Positions 1-8,746 of a stretch of 35,545 nucleotides of DNA are shown here, piece by piece (the stretch's first letter is position 1; every line of letters begins with the position of its first letter). The stretch lies in NCBI GenBank assembly GCA_945957295.1, contig CAMFLH010000016.1, positions 1 through 35,545 on the forward strand, read 5' to 3'. Made by a program: the position numbers and the translations under genes. The notes under the pieces were generated by a model. It was not told where the DNA came from. It did no database searches and saw nothing but the letters and a program-made list of their open reading frames with translations. The stretch is from an uncultured Uliginosibacterium sp. (GTDB lineage Bacteria; Pseudomonadota; Gammaproteobacteria; Burkholderiales; Rhodocyclaceae).

Positions 1-2679
1 GGCCAGCACCACGCCGATCAACGACAGCGGCAGCGACAGCATCACCGGCAGCGGCGCGGTGAAGGAGCCGAACTGGATCACCAGCACGAAGTACATCATG
101 CCGACACCCGACACCAGCGCGATCAGCATGGCACCGAACACTTCCTGCTGGTCCTTCGATGCGCCGCCCAGCTCAAGCCCGAAGCCGGGCGGGAACTGGA
201 TCGCCTGCGCGAGCTTCATCGCGTCCGCCGTCACTTCGCCGGAGGAGCGCCCCTGCGCGTTGGCCGACACGGTGACCATGCGCTTGCCGTCGATATGCTG
301 AATCTTCGACGGGCCCTTGCCGGTCGTGATCGTCGCAATCTGGTCGAGTGGCACCACCGCACCGCTGCCGGCCACGGCAATCGGCAGCCGTTCGATGTTG
401 CCGGCGTCGATCCGGTCCTCCGGTGCGAGCCGCACCGATACGTCGCGCGTCTCGCCGGCCGGGTCCACCCAGTCGCCGACCTCGACCCCAGCGAAGGCCA
501 CGCGCAGCGCCTGCGCCGCGTCGTTGGCCGAGATGCCCAGTGCGTTGGCCAGGCCTCGGTCCAGTTCGATTCGGAGTTCGTCCTGCGGGTCCTGTTCAGA
601 CAGACCGACATCCACCGCGCCCGGCACCTGGCGCAAGCGCGCCATGAAGTCGCTGGTGATCTCCTGCAGCCGGCGTGCATCGGTGCCATGAAAACGGATC
701 TGCACCGGTTTCTGTGCGCCGTTCGACAGATCGTCCAGCACCACATACTCCGCACCGACCAGGCGCTTGAGCTTCACGCGCAGTTCGCTCGCGATCTCCT
801 GCGCCGAACGCTTGCGGGTCGAGCTCTTGCCGATATCCACATAGATGCGGCCGCCGTCCGGGCGCACCTGGGTGTTGGTCGCCGTCGTTTCCTTGATCGT
901 GTGCGCCAGCGTGGCGGCACTCTCCAGCTTGCGGCGCGAGTACTCCAGGCTGCTCGATGCCGGCGTGCGCACATCCACCGCAATCACCGGGTTATCGGAC
1001 GCAGGCAGGAAGCTCGAACCGCCCAGCGTTATCTGCAGCACGATCGCCAGCACAAAGCTTGCCGCCGCGAAGGCGAACATCCAGGCACGGTGGTGCAGCG
1101 CCCAGGCCACGATGCGGCCGTAGCGTTCCGACTGACGATCGAACCAGGCGTTGAACACCGCCAGCTTCTTGCCCAGCCCGCGCTTTTCCGCGAGGTGATG
1201 CCCGGCCGGGTCGCCCCAGTAGGCCGACAGCATCGGGTCCAGTGTGAAGCTGATGAACAGGCTCACCAGCACCGACGTAACGACGGTGAGGCCGAAGGGG
1301 CGGAACCACTCGCCCGACATGCCTTGCATGAAGGCCACCGGTACGAACACTGCGACGATGGAGAAGGTCGTCGCCGCCACCGCAGGGCCGATTTCGGCCG
1401 TGCCGCGCAGCGCCGCCGTCATGCGGTCTTCGCCTGCCTCCATGTGCCGCACGATGTTCTCTCGCACCACAATCGCATCATCGATCAGCACCCCGATCGC
1501 CAGCGACAGCCCCAAAAGGCTCATGAAGTTCAGCGAGAAGCCGCACAGCCACACCGCGATGAATGCCGCGATCACCGAGGTCGGCAGCGACAGCGCAGTG
1601 ATCAGCGTCGAGCGCCAGGAATTCAGGAAGGCGTACACCACCAGCACGGTGAGCCCGGCGCCGAAGATCAGGGCGTGCACCACGTTGTTAAGGCTGTCCT
1701 GCGCCTCTTCGCCACCGTCGCGCGTAACGACCAGCGTGGTGCCTTTCGGCAACTCCTTGCCGATCGTTTCGACCAGCTTGCGCACCTGATTCGCGATCGC
1801 CACGGTCGAAGAATCGCGCGAACGCATCACCGAGATGCCCACGTTGGGCTGACCGTTACGTACAGATTGCGTATCGATTTCGGCAAAACCATCGCGCACC
1901 GTTGCGAGCTGCCCCAGGCGCACGACCTGTTCGCCGCGGCGTTGCACGACGATCTGCTCGAACTCCGCCGGCCGTTCGATTCGGCCGACCAGCCGGATGC
2001 TCTGGTCCTGCAGTTCGCCGCGCACCTTGCCAACCGGCGCGGTGGCGTTCTGCGTTCGCAGCGCGGCCACCACTTCGGCCACCGAAATATTGAACGCGCG
2101 CAGCTTCTCGGCATGCAGCAGCACCGACAGTTCGCGCTTCAGCGAACCATGCACTTCGACCACCGATACACCCGGAATCGAACGGAAGCGATCGGCCAGC
2201 TGGTCTTCCGCCAAGCGCGAGAGTTCCGCATGGCTCATTGCCGAGGACGACAGCGCGAGTTGCATGATCGGTTCGGCCGAGGGGTCGACCCGTTCGAGCA
2301 CCGGCTCACGCATTTCCACCGGCAGCTTGTAGCGCACCGACGCGATTGCGTTGCGCACCTCGTCGGCCGCTTCGATCAGGTTCTTGCTGAACTTGAAGAT
2401 CAGCACGATCGTCGCGTTGCCCTCGGCCGCGGTGGAGCGCACTTCGTCGATGCCGGTGATGCTCTGCAGGGCCTTCTCGACGCGGTTGATGACCTCGCGC
2501 TCGACCGAATCGGGTGAGGCGCCGGGGTAGGCGATATTCACTACCAGCACCGGCGGCTGCACATCCGGGATCTGGTTCACGCGCAATTTGTTGAGGGCAA
2601 GAAGGCCCGCGAACATCAGGGCCAGGATGATCACCACCATCGCAATCGGGCGGCGGATACTGAAATCGGACAGGAACAT
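1..2679 (-). CDS. RND efflux pump, inner-membrane subunit (HAE1/AcrB-like), 3' truncated by window
   Basis: Proton-driven tripartite efflux transporter of the inner membrane. The minus-strand frame is open from an ATG at 2679 to base 1 (893 codons) with no stop inside the window, which is why the ORF track lists only shadows here; the family is usually about 1030 residues, so roughly the last 140 are missing. The start MFLSDFSIRRPIAMVV is typical of the first transmembrane helix of HAE1 pumps. The TM4 proton-relay pair is present as GVLIDDAIVVREN (Asp400/Asp401, equivalent to AcrB Asp407/408), followed by AATTFSIVAVFVPVAFM. It lies 35 bp downstream of the adaptor gene, so the two are one operon. 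Drug/solvent-type substrates are expected for HAE1; the actual substrate cannot be read from the sequence. An outer-membrane factor gene could lie beyond the window. Confidence 0.93.
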   Translation of the reverse strand, partial: MFLSDFSIRRPIAMVVIILALMFAGLLALNKLRVNQIPDVQPPVLVVNIAYPGASPDSVEREVINRVEKALQSITGIDEVRSTAAEGNATIVLIFKFSKNLIEAADEVRNAIASVRYKLPVEMREPVLERVDPSAEPIMQLALSSSAMSHAELSRLAEDQLADRFRSIPGVSVVEVHGSLKRELSVLLHAEKLRAFNISVAEVVAALRTQNATAPVGKVRGELQDQSIRLVGRIERPAEFEQIVVQRRGEQVVRLGQLATVRDGFAEIDTQSVRNGQPNVGISVMRSRDSSTVAIANQVRKLVETIGKELPKGTTLVVTRDGGEEAQDSLNNVVHALIFGAGLTVLVVYAFLNSWRSTLITALSLPTSVIAAFIAVWLCGFSLNFMSLLGLSLAIGVLIDDAIVVRENIVRHMEAGEDRMTAALRGTAEIGPAVAATTFSIVAVFVPVAFMQGMSGEWFRPFGLTVVTSVLVSLFISFTLDPMLSAYWGDPAGHHLAEKRGLGKKLAVFNAWFDRQSERYGRIVAWALHHRAWMFAFAAASFVLAIVLQITLGGSSFLPASDNPVIAVDVRTPASSSLEYSRRKLESAATLAHTIKETTATNTQVRPDGGRIYVDIGKSSTRKRSAQEIASELRVKLKRLVGAEYVVLDDLSNGAQKPVQIRFHGTDARRLQEITSDFMARLRQVPGAVDVGLSEQDPQDELRIELDRGLANALGISANDAAQALRVAFAGVEVGDWVDPAGETRDVSVRLAPEDRIDAGNIERLPIAVAGSGAVVPLDQIATITTGKGPSKIQHIDGKRMVTVSANAQGRSSGEVTADAMKLAQAIQFPPGFGLELGGASKDQQEVFGAMLIALVSGVGMMYFVLVIQFGSFTAPLPVMLSLPLSLIGVVLA

Positions 2680-2714
2680 GGCTGTTCGGCTCTATGTATG
2701 AGGGGCGCGATGGC

Positions 2715-3827
2715 TTACTGCTTGGGCTTCAGCACGACGCGTTCGACCGGCTGGCCGTCGACGAGGCCGGTGCTCGGCGCGCGCAGCACTTCGTCGCCCG
2801 CCGCGACGCCAGCACGCACCACCCACATGCCACTGCGTGCATCGCGTTCGCCCAGTTTTAGCGCCACCTTCGCGAGCTTGCCGCCGGCCACGCGCCAGGC
2901 GTAGGTATGCTCGCCCTCGCGCGTCAGTGAGGCTTCCGGCAGCATCGGCACCATGTCGCTCGTCGTAACGACCTGCCCTTCGGCATAGAGGCCAGCAACC
3001 CGCGGCACATCCCCTTCCACCGCCACACGCACCGAGACCTGGCGGGTTACTTCATCCGCGCTCGGTGCGATGTGCTGCACCCGGCCGGAGAACGCCGCCT
3101 GGCTGGCGCCGGCGACACGGAAGTGCACCGCCTGGCCGGCCTTGAGTTCGGCGACGCGCTCCACCGACACCAGGCCTTCGAAGCGCATGCTGGCGGGGTC
3201 GATCACCTTGAGCAGTTCCTTGCCGACCTGCGCGGTGTCGCCGGCCGAGACCTTCCGGTCGCTGATCACGCCGTCGAAGGGGGCTCGCACTTCGGTGCGC
3301 TGCAGCTGCTGCCGCGCTGCCACCACCCGCGCACGGGCCGCGGCCAAGTCGCTCTGCGCCTGATTGCGGCGCGCCTCGGCGTCTTCCACCGACTGCGTCG
3401 AACTCATGCCCTGCCCTTGCAGCGTGGTAAGACGCTTGAACTGACGCTCGGACTGATCGAGCGAACGCTCGGCGGCACGCGCGGCTTCCTCGGCCGACGA
3501 CAAGCTGTCGCGGATCGCGGTGTCGTCCATGCGCACCAGCAGATCGCCCTTGCGCACCACGTCGCCGTTGTCGCGCAGTACCTGTAGCACGGTGGTCGAC
3601 ACCTCAGCGCGCAGATCGGCGCGGCGCTCGGGTTGTAGCGAGCCGGTCAGCACCGGGCCGCCGGCGTTCAGCGCGCTGTCGACGCGGCGAACGTCTTCCG
3701 GCGCCAGCAGCAGCGGCTGTGCGGCGGCCTTCTTGGCGGCCTCGGCCGATTCATGCTTGTTGGGACTGCAGGCGCTCAGCGTTGCGCCGAACAGCACAAC
3801 GGCGAAGAAGGCAACAAAACGCGACAT
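2715..3827 (-). CDS. RND periplasmic adaptor (membrane fusion) lipoprotein
   Basis: HlyD/AcrA-type adaptor that bridges the RND pump to an outer-membrane channel. I start it at the ATG at 3827 (370 residues), not at the longer track ORF (3872), because GGAG sits 8 nt before this ATG and the protein then begins with a clean lipoprotein signal: MSRFVAFFAVVLFGATLSAC, lipobox LSAC with Cys20. Next come a lipoyl/barrel-sandwich half (VLRDNGDVVRKGDLLVRMDD), a long Ala/Glu/Arg-rich coiled-coil hairpin (about residues 110-180), the second lipoyl half (VRAPFDGVISDRKVSAGDTA) and beta-barrel/membrane-proximal domains. The order adaptor then pump is standard for HAE1 operons. Confidence 0.93.
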   Translation of the reverse strand: MSRFVAFFAVVLFGATLSACSPNKHESAEAAKKAAAQPLLLAPEDVRRVDSALNAGGPVLTGSLQPERRADLRAEVSTTVLQVLRDNGDVVRKGDLLVRMDDTAIRDSLSSAEEAARAAERSLDQSERQFKRLTTLQGQGMSSTQSVEDAEARRNQAQSDLAAARARVVAARQQLQRTEVRAPFDGVISDRKVSAGDTAQVGKELLKVIDPASMRFEGLVSVERVAELKAGQAVHFRVAGASQAAFSGRVQHIAPSADEVTRQVSVRVAVEGDVPRVAGLYAEGQVVTTSDMVPMLPEASLTREGEHTYAWRVAGGKLAKVALKLGERDARSGMWVVRAGVAAGDEVLRAPSTGLVDGQPVERVVLKPKQ

Positions 3828-3915
3828 GCGAAACACTCCGGGGCGGGCCATCATTTCGGAATTCCGTGGCAAAGCAAGACGAAAAGTCCCGCGAGCTTAC
3901 CGTCGCCCTCGCGCC

Positions 3916-3948
3916 TATGTATGGCAATTGCGACATAAAGATACATTG
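3916..3948. promoter_or_regulatory. Candidate operator between divergent RND operon and SYLF gene
   Basis: The 258-bp divergent intergenic region contains an AT-rich island in GC-rich DNA with the inverted repeat ATGTAT (3917-3922) and ATACAT (3941-3946), and a second nested pair TATGT/ACATA. TetR-family repressors of RND pumps often bind palindromes of similar ATACAT-type half sites (AcrR is the known example). No regulator gene is adjacent, so assignment is inference only. Confidence 0.3.
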
Positions 3949-4085
3949 GCACACACAAGCCCTTGTCGCGCGGCGATGCCAATTCCGGCCGAAACCCTGC
4001 CGACAGCCCTGACCGGCGTCAAAAGCCAGGTGTCCATCGAGCGCAAGATCGACGTTCCGCGGCACCACAAAGGGGGAGGAACACC

Positions 4086-4658
4086 ATGCATGCACGGCTC
4101 ATCGGCGGCGCGCTCGCGCTGCTTCTCGCGCTTGCGCCGGCCTTCGCTTCGGCGGCCATGAGCGCAAAGGAAAAGAGCAAGGAACGCGCGGAGATCCGTA
4201 AGGACGTGAAGGCAACGCTGAACAAGCTCTACAAGAAGCAACCATCGGCGAAGTCGCTGATCGCCAAATCGGCTGGCTACGCCGTGATGAACAACTTCGG
4301 CATGAAGATCCTCGTCGCCGGCGGAGGCTCGGGCAAAGGCATTGCCTACGACAAAGCAGGCAAGGAGCTCTTCATGAAGATGGTTGAGGTGCAAGCCGGG
4401 CTCGGCATGGGCGCCAAGAAGTTCTCGCTGGTCTGGGTGTTCCGCGACGACGCGAAACTGAAGAAGTTCATGTCCGGCAGCTTCGAGACGTCCGCCCAAG
4501 CTAACGCGACCGCGCAATACAACAAGAACGGTACGGCCTACGCGGGTGCCTTCACCGTGTCCGACGGCGTGTGGCTCTACCAGATCCAGGGTGACGGCTT
4601 GGCGCTGGAGCTTACTGCGAAAGGTACCAAGTACTACCGCTACGACGATCTGAACTGA
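4086..4658 (+). CDS. Secreted SYLF/YSC84-domain protein
   Basis: A 190-residue exported protein. The ATG at 4086 is preferred over the track start because it follows a strong AGGGGGAGG ribosome site and opens a clear signal peptide (MHARLIGGALALLLALAPAFASA, cleavage near AMS). The mature part matches the SYLF (YSC84) lipid-binding family: an initial helix (KERAEIRKDVKATLNKLY), then AKSAGYAVMNNFGMKILVAGGGSGKGIAYD, VQAGLGMGAKKFSLVWVF and the closing YQIQGDGLALELTAKGTKYYRYDDLN. In eukaryotes SYLF domains bind phosphoinositides; bacterial secreted members have no settled role. It is a single gene, ended by a strong terminator shared with lgt on the other strand. Confidence 0.85.
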   Translation: MHARLIGGALALLLALAPAFASAAMSAKEKSKERAEIRKDVKATLNKLYKKQPSAKSLIAKSAGYAVMNNFGMKILVAGGGSGKGIAYDKAGKELFMKMVEVQAGLGMGAKKFSLVWVFRDDAKLKKFMSGSFETSAQANATAQYNKNGTAYAGAFTVSDGVWLYQIQGDGLALELTAKGTKYYRYDDLN

Positions 4659-4679
4659 GTTCGCCGCAGGCAAAAATAA

Positions 4680-4707
4680 CGGGGGCCGCGGCCCCCGTTT
4701 CTGTTTT
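4680..4707. terminator. Bidirectional rho-independent terminator
   Basis: An 18-nt perfect palindrome, cgggggccgcggcccccg (4680-4697), is followed on the plus strand by TTTCTGTTTT and preceded by CAAAAATAA, giving a T-rich tail on the minus strand too. It sits between the convergent SYLF gene and lgt and can serve both. Confidence 0.85.
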
Positions 4708-5561
4708 CAGCGCAGCTTGCCCTTCAGGCTCAGCGCCATCACGGCGCCGCCGATCAGGATCATCGGCAGCGAGAGCCACTGCCCCATCGACAGCTGCCCT
4801 GCGAGCAGACCGAGGAAGTCGTCCGGCTGGCGCGCGAATTCGGCGATGAAGCGGAAGCAGCCATAGCCGATCAGGAAGCTCGCACCCATGAAGCCCACCG
4901 GGCGCGACTTGCGCGAGAGCAGCCACAGGATCACGAAGAGGCACACGCCCTCCAGCGCGAACTGGTAGAGCTGCGAGGCGTGACGCGGCAAACCGCCGTA
5001 CTGCGCGAGCTGCGTCATCAGCGCCGGGTCCAGCAGCGCGGCGGCGCGGTCTTCGTTCGCCGCTTGCGGGAACACCATCGCCCACCAGGCGTCCGGCGAG
5101 GTGATGCGGCCCCACAGCTCACCGTTGATGAAATTGCCCATGCGGCCGGCCGCCAGGCCCAGCGGCACCAGCGGCGCGACGAAATCGCCCACCTGCAGGA
5201 AGCTGCGCCCGGTCTTGCGACCGAAGAACCACAGTGCGACCAGCACGCCAAGGAAGCCACCGTGGAAACTCATGCCGCCCTGCCAAACGGCGAGGATTTC
5301 GGCCGGATGCCCGAGGTAGTAAGCCGGTTTGTAGAACAGCACATAGCCCAGGCGGCCGCCCAACACCACACCCAGTACCCCCCAGAACAGCAGGTCGTCG
5401 AGATCCTTTTCGACCCAGCCCTTGATGGGCCCGTGCTTGGCGCGCCACTTGCCAAGCGTGACGAAAAGCATGAACGCGACCAGGTACATCAGGCCGTACC
5501 AACGCACGGCCAGCGGGCCGAGCGAGACAGCAATCGGGTCGAACTGCGGATGAACAAGCAT
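4707..5561 (-). CDS. lgt: Prolipoprotein diacylglyceryl transferase Lgt
   Basis: Inner-membrane enzyme that transfers diacylglyceryl from phosphatidylglycerol to the lipobox cysteine of prolipoproteins, the first step of lipoprotein maturation. At 284 residues it is close to the E. coli enzyme (291). Diagnostic segments: the N-terminal [21 protein letters not shown], the HGGFLGV helix (catalytic His region), and the Lgt signature [14 protein letters not shown] around residue 140. Several further hydrophobic helices follow, ending with a short Lys/Arg tail. It is divergent from ilvD and ends at the bidirectional terminator. Several lipoproteins in this window (RND adaptor, 54-residue lipoprotein) would be substrates. 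Confidence 0.97.
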   Translation of the reverse strand: MLVHPQFDPIAVSLGPLAVRWYGLMYLVAFMLFVTLGKWRAKHGPIKGWVEKDLDDLLFWGVLGVVLGGRLGYVLFYKPAYYLGHPAEILAVWQGGMSFHGGFLGVLVALWFFGRKTGRSFLQVGDFVAPLVPLGLAAGRMGNFINGELWGRITSPDAWWAMVFPQAANEDRAAALLDPALMTQLAQYGGLPRHASQLYQFALEGVCLFVILWLLSRKSRPVGFMGASFLIGYGCFRFIAEFARQPDDFLGLLAGQLSMGQWLSLPMILIGGAVMALSLKGKLR

Positions 5562-5789
5562 TGACGGGCTTCCAGTTTCGCTAGAATTAATCTTTTAGGT
5601 CGGATGCGAGGCGGTGCAACCCACCTCTGGCTTCCGGGCGGTCCGGGTTGTCGTGCAGGGGCTCATCAGCCCCTAGCTGCGCAATCCACCGCGCCGGCCC
5701 CGCGTTCCGGAAAAGCTGAATTGTATCGGTGCCGCTGTGACAAACAGCGTCGCCGGGCGCCGACGGCGCCATTTCCTGGAGTGAGCACC
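5562..5789 (+). promoter_or_regulatory. lgt/ilvD divergent leader region
   Basis: The region contains a TTGACG (5561-5566) and TAGAAT (5582-5587) pair reading toward ilvD, but the spacer is only 15 nt, so the promoter call is weak. A hairpin with 7-bp arms, AGGGGCT-catc-AGCCCCT, lies at 5657-5674 without a T tract. I saw no leader peptide rich in Leu/Val/Ile codons, so classical attenuation of ilvD is not supported. Confidence 0.25.
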
Positions 5790-7652
5790 ATGCCCGAGTA
5801 CCGTTCCCGTACGTCCACCCACGGCCGCAACATGGCCGGCGCACGCGCCCTTTGGCGCGCCACCGGCATGAAGGATGGCGACTTCGGCAAGCCGATCATC
5901 GCGATCGCCAACAGCTTCACGCAGTTCGTGCCCGGCCATGTGCACCTGAAGGATATGGGCCAGCTGGTCGCACGCGAGATCGAAGCGGCGGGCGGCATCG
6001 CCAAGGAATTCAACACCATCGCGGTGGACGACGGCATCGCGATGGGCCATGGCGGCATGCTGTACTCGCTGCCGAGCCGCGAGCTGATCGCCGACTCGGT
6101 CGAATACATGGCCAACGCGCACTGCGCCGACGCGCTGGTGTGCATCAGCAACTGCGACAAGATCACCCCGGGGATGCTGATGGCCGCGCTGCGGCTGAAC
6201 ATCCCCACCGTGTTCGTCTCCGGCGGCCCGATGGAGGCTGGCAAGGTGACCGTGGCAGACCCCGCGGGCCAGAAGATCATCAAGCTCGATCTGGTCGACG
6301 CGATGGTGAAGGCGGCCGACAAGGCAATCAGCGACGCCGAGGTCGACGAAGTCGAACGCTCGGCCTGCCCGACCTGCGGCTCGTGCTCCGGCATGTTCAC
6401 CGCCAACTCGATGAACTGCCTCACCGAAGCGCTGGGCCTTTCGCTGCCGGGCAACGGCACGATCGTCGCCACGCACGCCGATCGCAAGCAACTCTTCCTG
6501 CGCGCCGGCCGCCTCGCGGTGGAGTTGTGCAAGCGCTACTACGAGCAGGACGACGCCTCGGTGCTGCCGCGCTCGATCGCGACCTTCGAGGCCTTTGAGA
6601 ACGCCGTCGCGCTGGATGTTGCGATGGGCGGCTCCACCAACACCGTGCTGCATCTGCTGGCGGCCGCGCACGAAGCGCAGGTGAACTTCACGATGAAGGA
6701 CATCGACCGCATGTCGCGCAAGGTGCCCTGCCTGTGCAAGGTCGCGCCGATGACCGACAAGTACCACATCGAAGATGTGCATCGCGCCGGCGGCGTGATG
6801 GGCATCCTCGGTGAACTCGCGCGCGGCGGCCTGCTGCACCGCGAATGCCACACGGTGCACAGCAAGACGCTAGGCGGCGCGCTCGACACCTGGGACGTGA
6901 TGCACGCCCACAGCCAGGACATCTTCAACTTCTACATGGCTGCGCCCGGCGGCGTGCCGACCCAGGTCGCCTTTAGCCAGGACAAGCGCTTCCCCGAGCT
7001 GGATCTGGACCGCACGGCCGGCTGCATCCGCGATGTGGAGCACGCCTACTCGAAGGACGGTGGCCTCGCCGTGCTGACCGGCAACATCGCCGAAAAGGGC
7101 TGCATCGTGAAGACGGCCGGCGTCGATGAGTCGATCTGGAAGTTCACCGGCAAGGCGATCGTGTTCGAAAGCCAGGAAGACGCCGTCGAAGGCATCCTGT
7201 CCGAGAAGGTGCAGGCCGGCCATGTCGTCGTGATCCGCTACGAAGGCCCCAAGGGTGGCCCCGGCATGCAGGAGATGCTCTACCCCACCAGCTACCTGAA
7301 GAGCCGTGGCCTGGGCAAGCAATGCGCACTGCTGACCGATGGCCGCTTCTCCGGCGGCACCTCCGGCCTCTCGATCGGTCACGCCTCGCCGGAAGCGGCG
7401 ATGGGCGGCGCGATCGGCCTGGTGCAGGACGGCGACACGATCGAGATCGACATCCCGAACCGCCGCATCCACCTCGCCGTGAGCGACGAAGAACTGGTGC
7501 GCCGTGAGGCCGCAATGGAAGCACGCGGCGACAAGGCCTGGAAGCCCGCCTCGCGTGTCCGCCACGTCTCGCAGGCGCTGCAGGCCTACGCAGCGATGAC
7601 CACCAGCGCGGACACCGGCGCCGTGCGCGACCTCTCGCAGCTCAAGCGCTAA
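5790..7652 (+). CDS. ilvD: Dihydroxy-acid dehydratase IlvD
   Basis: Cytosolic iron-sulfur enzyme that dehydrates 2,3-dihydroxy-3-methylbutanoate and the methylpentanoate analogue to the 2-keto acids of valine and isoleucine synthesis. The ATG at 5790 has GGAG upstream and gives 620 residues (E. coli 616) beginning [21 protein letters not shown], the normal IlvD N terminus; the longer track ORF adds an unconserved leader. Cluster-binding and signature segments are present: [32 protein letters not shown], the [12 protein letters not shown] segment, [11 protein letters not shown], and the C-terminal [20 protein letters not shown]. It appears monocistronic, ended by the terminator at 7660. Confidence 0.98.
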   Translation: MPEYRSRTSTHGRNMAGARALWRATGMKDGDFGKPIIAIANSFTQFVPGHVHLKDMGQLVAREIEAAGGIAKEFNTIAVDDGIAMGHGGMLYSLPSRELIADSVEYMANAHCADALVCISNCDKITPGMLMAALRLNIPTVFVSGGPMEAGKVTVADPAGQKIIKLDLVDAMVKAADKAISDAEVDEVERSACPTCGSCSGMFTANSMNCLTEALGLSLPGNGTIVATHADRKQLFLRAGRLAVELCKRYYEQDDASVLPRSIATFEAFENAVALDVAMGGSTNTVLHLLAAAHEAQVNFTMKDIDRMSRKVPCLCKVAPMTDKYHIEDVHRAGGVMGILGELARGGLLHRECHTVHSKTLGGALDTWDVMHAHSQDIFNFYMAAPGGVPTQVAFSQDKRFPELDLDRTAGCIRDVEHAYSKDGGLAVLTGNIAEKGCIVKTAGVDESIWKFTGKAIVFESQEDAVEGILSEKVQAGHVVVIRYEGPKGGPGMQEMLYPTSYLKSRGLGKQCALLTDGRFSGGTSGLSIGHASPEAAMGGAIGLVQDGDTIEIDIPNRRIHLAVSDEELVRREAAMEARGDKAWKPASRVRHVSQALQAYAAMTTSADTGAVRDLSQLKR

Positions 7653-7659
7653 GCACCAA

Positions 7660-7687
7660 GGGCCACGCCGCAAGCGTGGCCCTTTTT
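7660..7687 (+). terminator. Rho-independent terminator after ilvD
   Basis: Nine-bp perfect stem GGGCCACGC / GCGTGGCCC with a CGCAA loop, followed directly by TTTTT (7683-7687), 7 bp after the ilvD stop. Confidence 0.92.
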
Positions 7688-7725
7688 GTATCCGGCCCCG
7701 CCCCGATGCTTGTTACGCCCTATAG

Positions 7726-8211
7726 ATGAACCCCGCCAGTCACCCCACCGCACTGCGCACCCAGCAACTGCTGCACGACAGCGGCCTTGATGTGAAGGTC
7801 GTCGAGTTCGACCAACCCACGCGCACCTCGGCCGAAGCCGCCGCGGCGATCGGTTGCAGCGTCGCGGAGATCGCCAAGTCGATCGTCTTCCGGGGCGCGC
7901 ACAGCGGGCAGGCAATCGTGGTCGTGGCGAGCGGCGATAACCGCGTCAGCGAAGACAAGGTCGCCGCGCTGGTGGGCGAAAAGCTCAAGCGCGCCGACGC
8001 CGACTTCGTGCGCAGCGCCACCGGCTACGCCATCGGCGGCGTCGCACCGCTGGGCCACGCGCAGCCGGTACGCCTGCTGCTCGACACCGATCTGCAACGG
8101 TTCACCACGGTCTGGGCGGCTGCCGGCACGCCCTTCTCCGTCTTCCCCCTCGCCCCCACGCAGCTCGCCACCCTCACCGGCGCCGCGTGGAGCGATGTCC
8201 GCGCCGGCTGA
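7726..8211 (+). CDS. YbaK/EbsC-type aminoacyl-tRNA deacylase
   Basis: A 161-residue single-domain protein of the YbaK / prolyl-tRNA synthetase-associated (INS-like) editing family, which hydrolyses mischarged tRNA such as Cys-tRNA(Pro). Supporting segments: the N-terminal helix [13 protein letters not shown], the acid-basic strand with [22 protein letters not shown] carrying the conserved lysine, [18 protein letters not shown], and the glycine-rich [14 protein letters not shown] loop characteristic of the family. The exact tRNA specificity (YbaK, ProXp-ala or another) cannot be settled from the sequence. No clear Shine-Dalgarno site precedes the ATG. mgsA follows after 29 bp and may be cotranscribed. 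Confidence 0.88.
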   Translation: MNPASHPTALRTQQLLHDSGLDVKVVEFDQPTRTSAEAAAAIGCSVAEIAKSIVFRGAHSGQAIVVVASGDNRVSEDKVAALVGEKLKRADADFVRSATGYAIGGVAPLGHAQPVRLLLDTDLQRFTTVWAAAGTPFSVFPLAPTQLATLTGAAWSDVRAG

Positions 8212-8240
8212 ACACACACAAGAAAACGAGACCACGCGTA

Positions 8241-8621
8241 ATGAAAACAGTCGCCCTGATCGCCCACGACGGCAAAAAAGACCAGATCGTCGCCTTCGCC
8301 AAAACCCACCGAGACCGGCTTGAACGCTGCAAGCTGCTCGGCACCGGCACCACCAGCCGCCGCATCCGCGACGAAACCGGTCTCGCCGTCCACGGCCTGC
8401 TCAGCGGCCCCTTGGGCGGCGACCAGCAGATCGGCGCCATGGTTGCCGAAGGCCGCATCGACCTCGTGATCTTCCTGCGCGACCCGCTGACGGCACAGCC
8501 GCACGAACCCGACATCGCGGCCTTGATGCGAGTGTGTGATGTGCATGATGTGCCGTTGGCGACTTGCCTTAATAGCGCGCACCTGCTGACGGTGGCGATT
8601 CTTTTGGATGAGGTGGTCTGA
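8241..8621 (+). CDS. mgsA: Methylglyoxal synthase MgsA
   Basis: Converts dihydroxyacetone phosphate to methylglyoxal plus phosphate, a bypass of lower glycolysis used to relieve sugar-phosphate stress. I use the ATG at 8241 (126 residues, [13 protein letters not shown]), not the longer track ORF, because the family fold starts here. Diagnostic parts: [14 protein letters not shown], phosphate-binding [22 protein letters not shown] with the catalytic aspartate, and [15 protein letters not shown] with the second active-site Asp and His. It is shorter than the E. coli enzyme (152) mainly at the N terminus. Confidence 0.95.
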   Translation: MKTVALIAHDGKKDQIVAFAKTHRDRLERCKLLGTGTTSRRIRDETGLAVHGLLSGPLGGDQQIGAMVAEGRIDLVIFLRDPLTAQPHEPDIAALMRVCDVHDVPLATCLNSAHLLTVAILLDEVV

Positions 8622-8635
8622 TCGGTCGAGCAGAT

Positions 8636-8662
8636 GGCGGGTTACGACTAACGCAACCCGCC
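8636..8662. terminator. Hairpin after mgsA, weak terminator candidate
   Basis: Inverted repeat GGCGGGTT (8636-8643) and AACCCGCC (8655-8662) with an 11-nt loop lies between mgsA and the convergent nuclease-domain gene. There is no T run on either side, so intrinsic termination is uncertain. Confidence 0.35.
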
Positions 8663-8746
8663 GCGGAACCGAGCATCTACTTCCGTCGTGGCCGGAGTTC
8701 GCGGGCACCCATGACTGAGTTGCAACAAGCCCGCTAAAGACAAGCG

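Noticed and set aside
295-2517. 740-aa plus-strand ORF opposite the RND gene
   Set aside because: Shadow: Arg/His/Gln-rich, no domain, no ribosome site; the opposite strand encodes an uninterrupted, clearly recognisable RND pump.
5604-5789. Possible ilvD leader peptide with attenuation
   Set aside because: The translated leader has no run of branched-chain amino-acid codons and the hairpin at 5657-5674 has no T tract.
5673-6860. 395-aa minus-strand ORF opposite ilvD
   Set aside because: Shadow of ilvD; His/Arg/Val-rich with no recognisable features.
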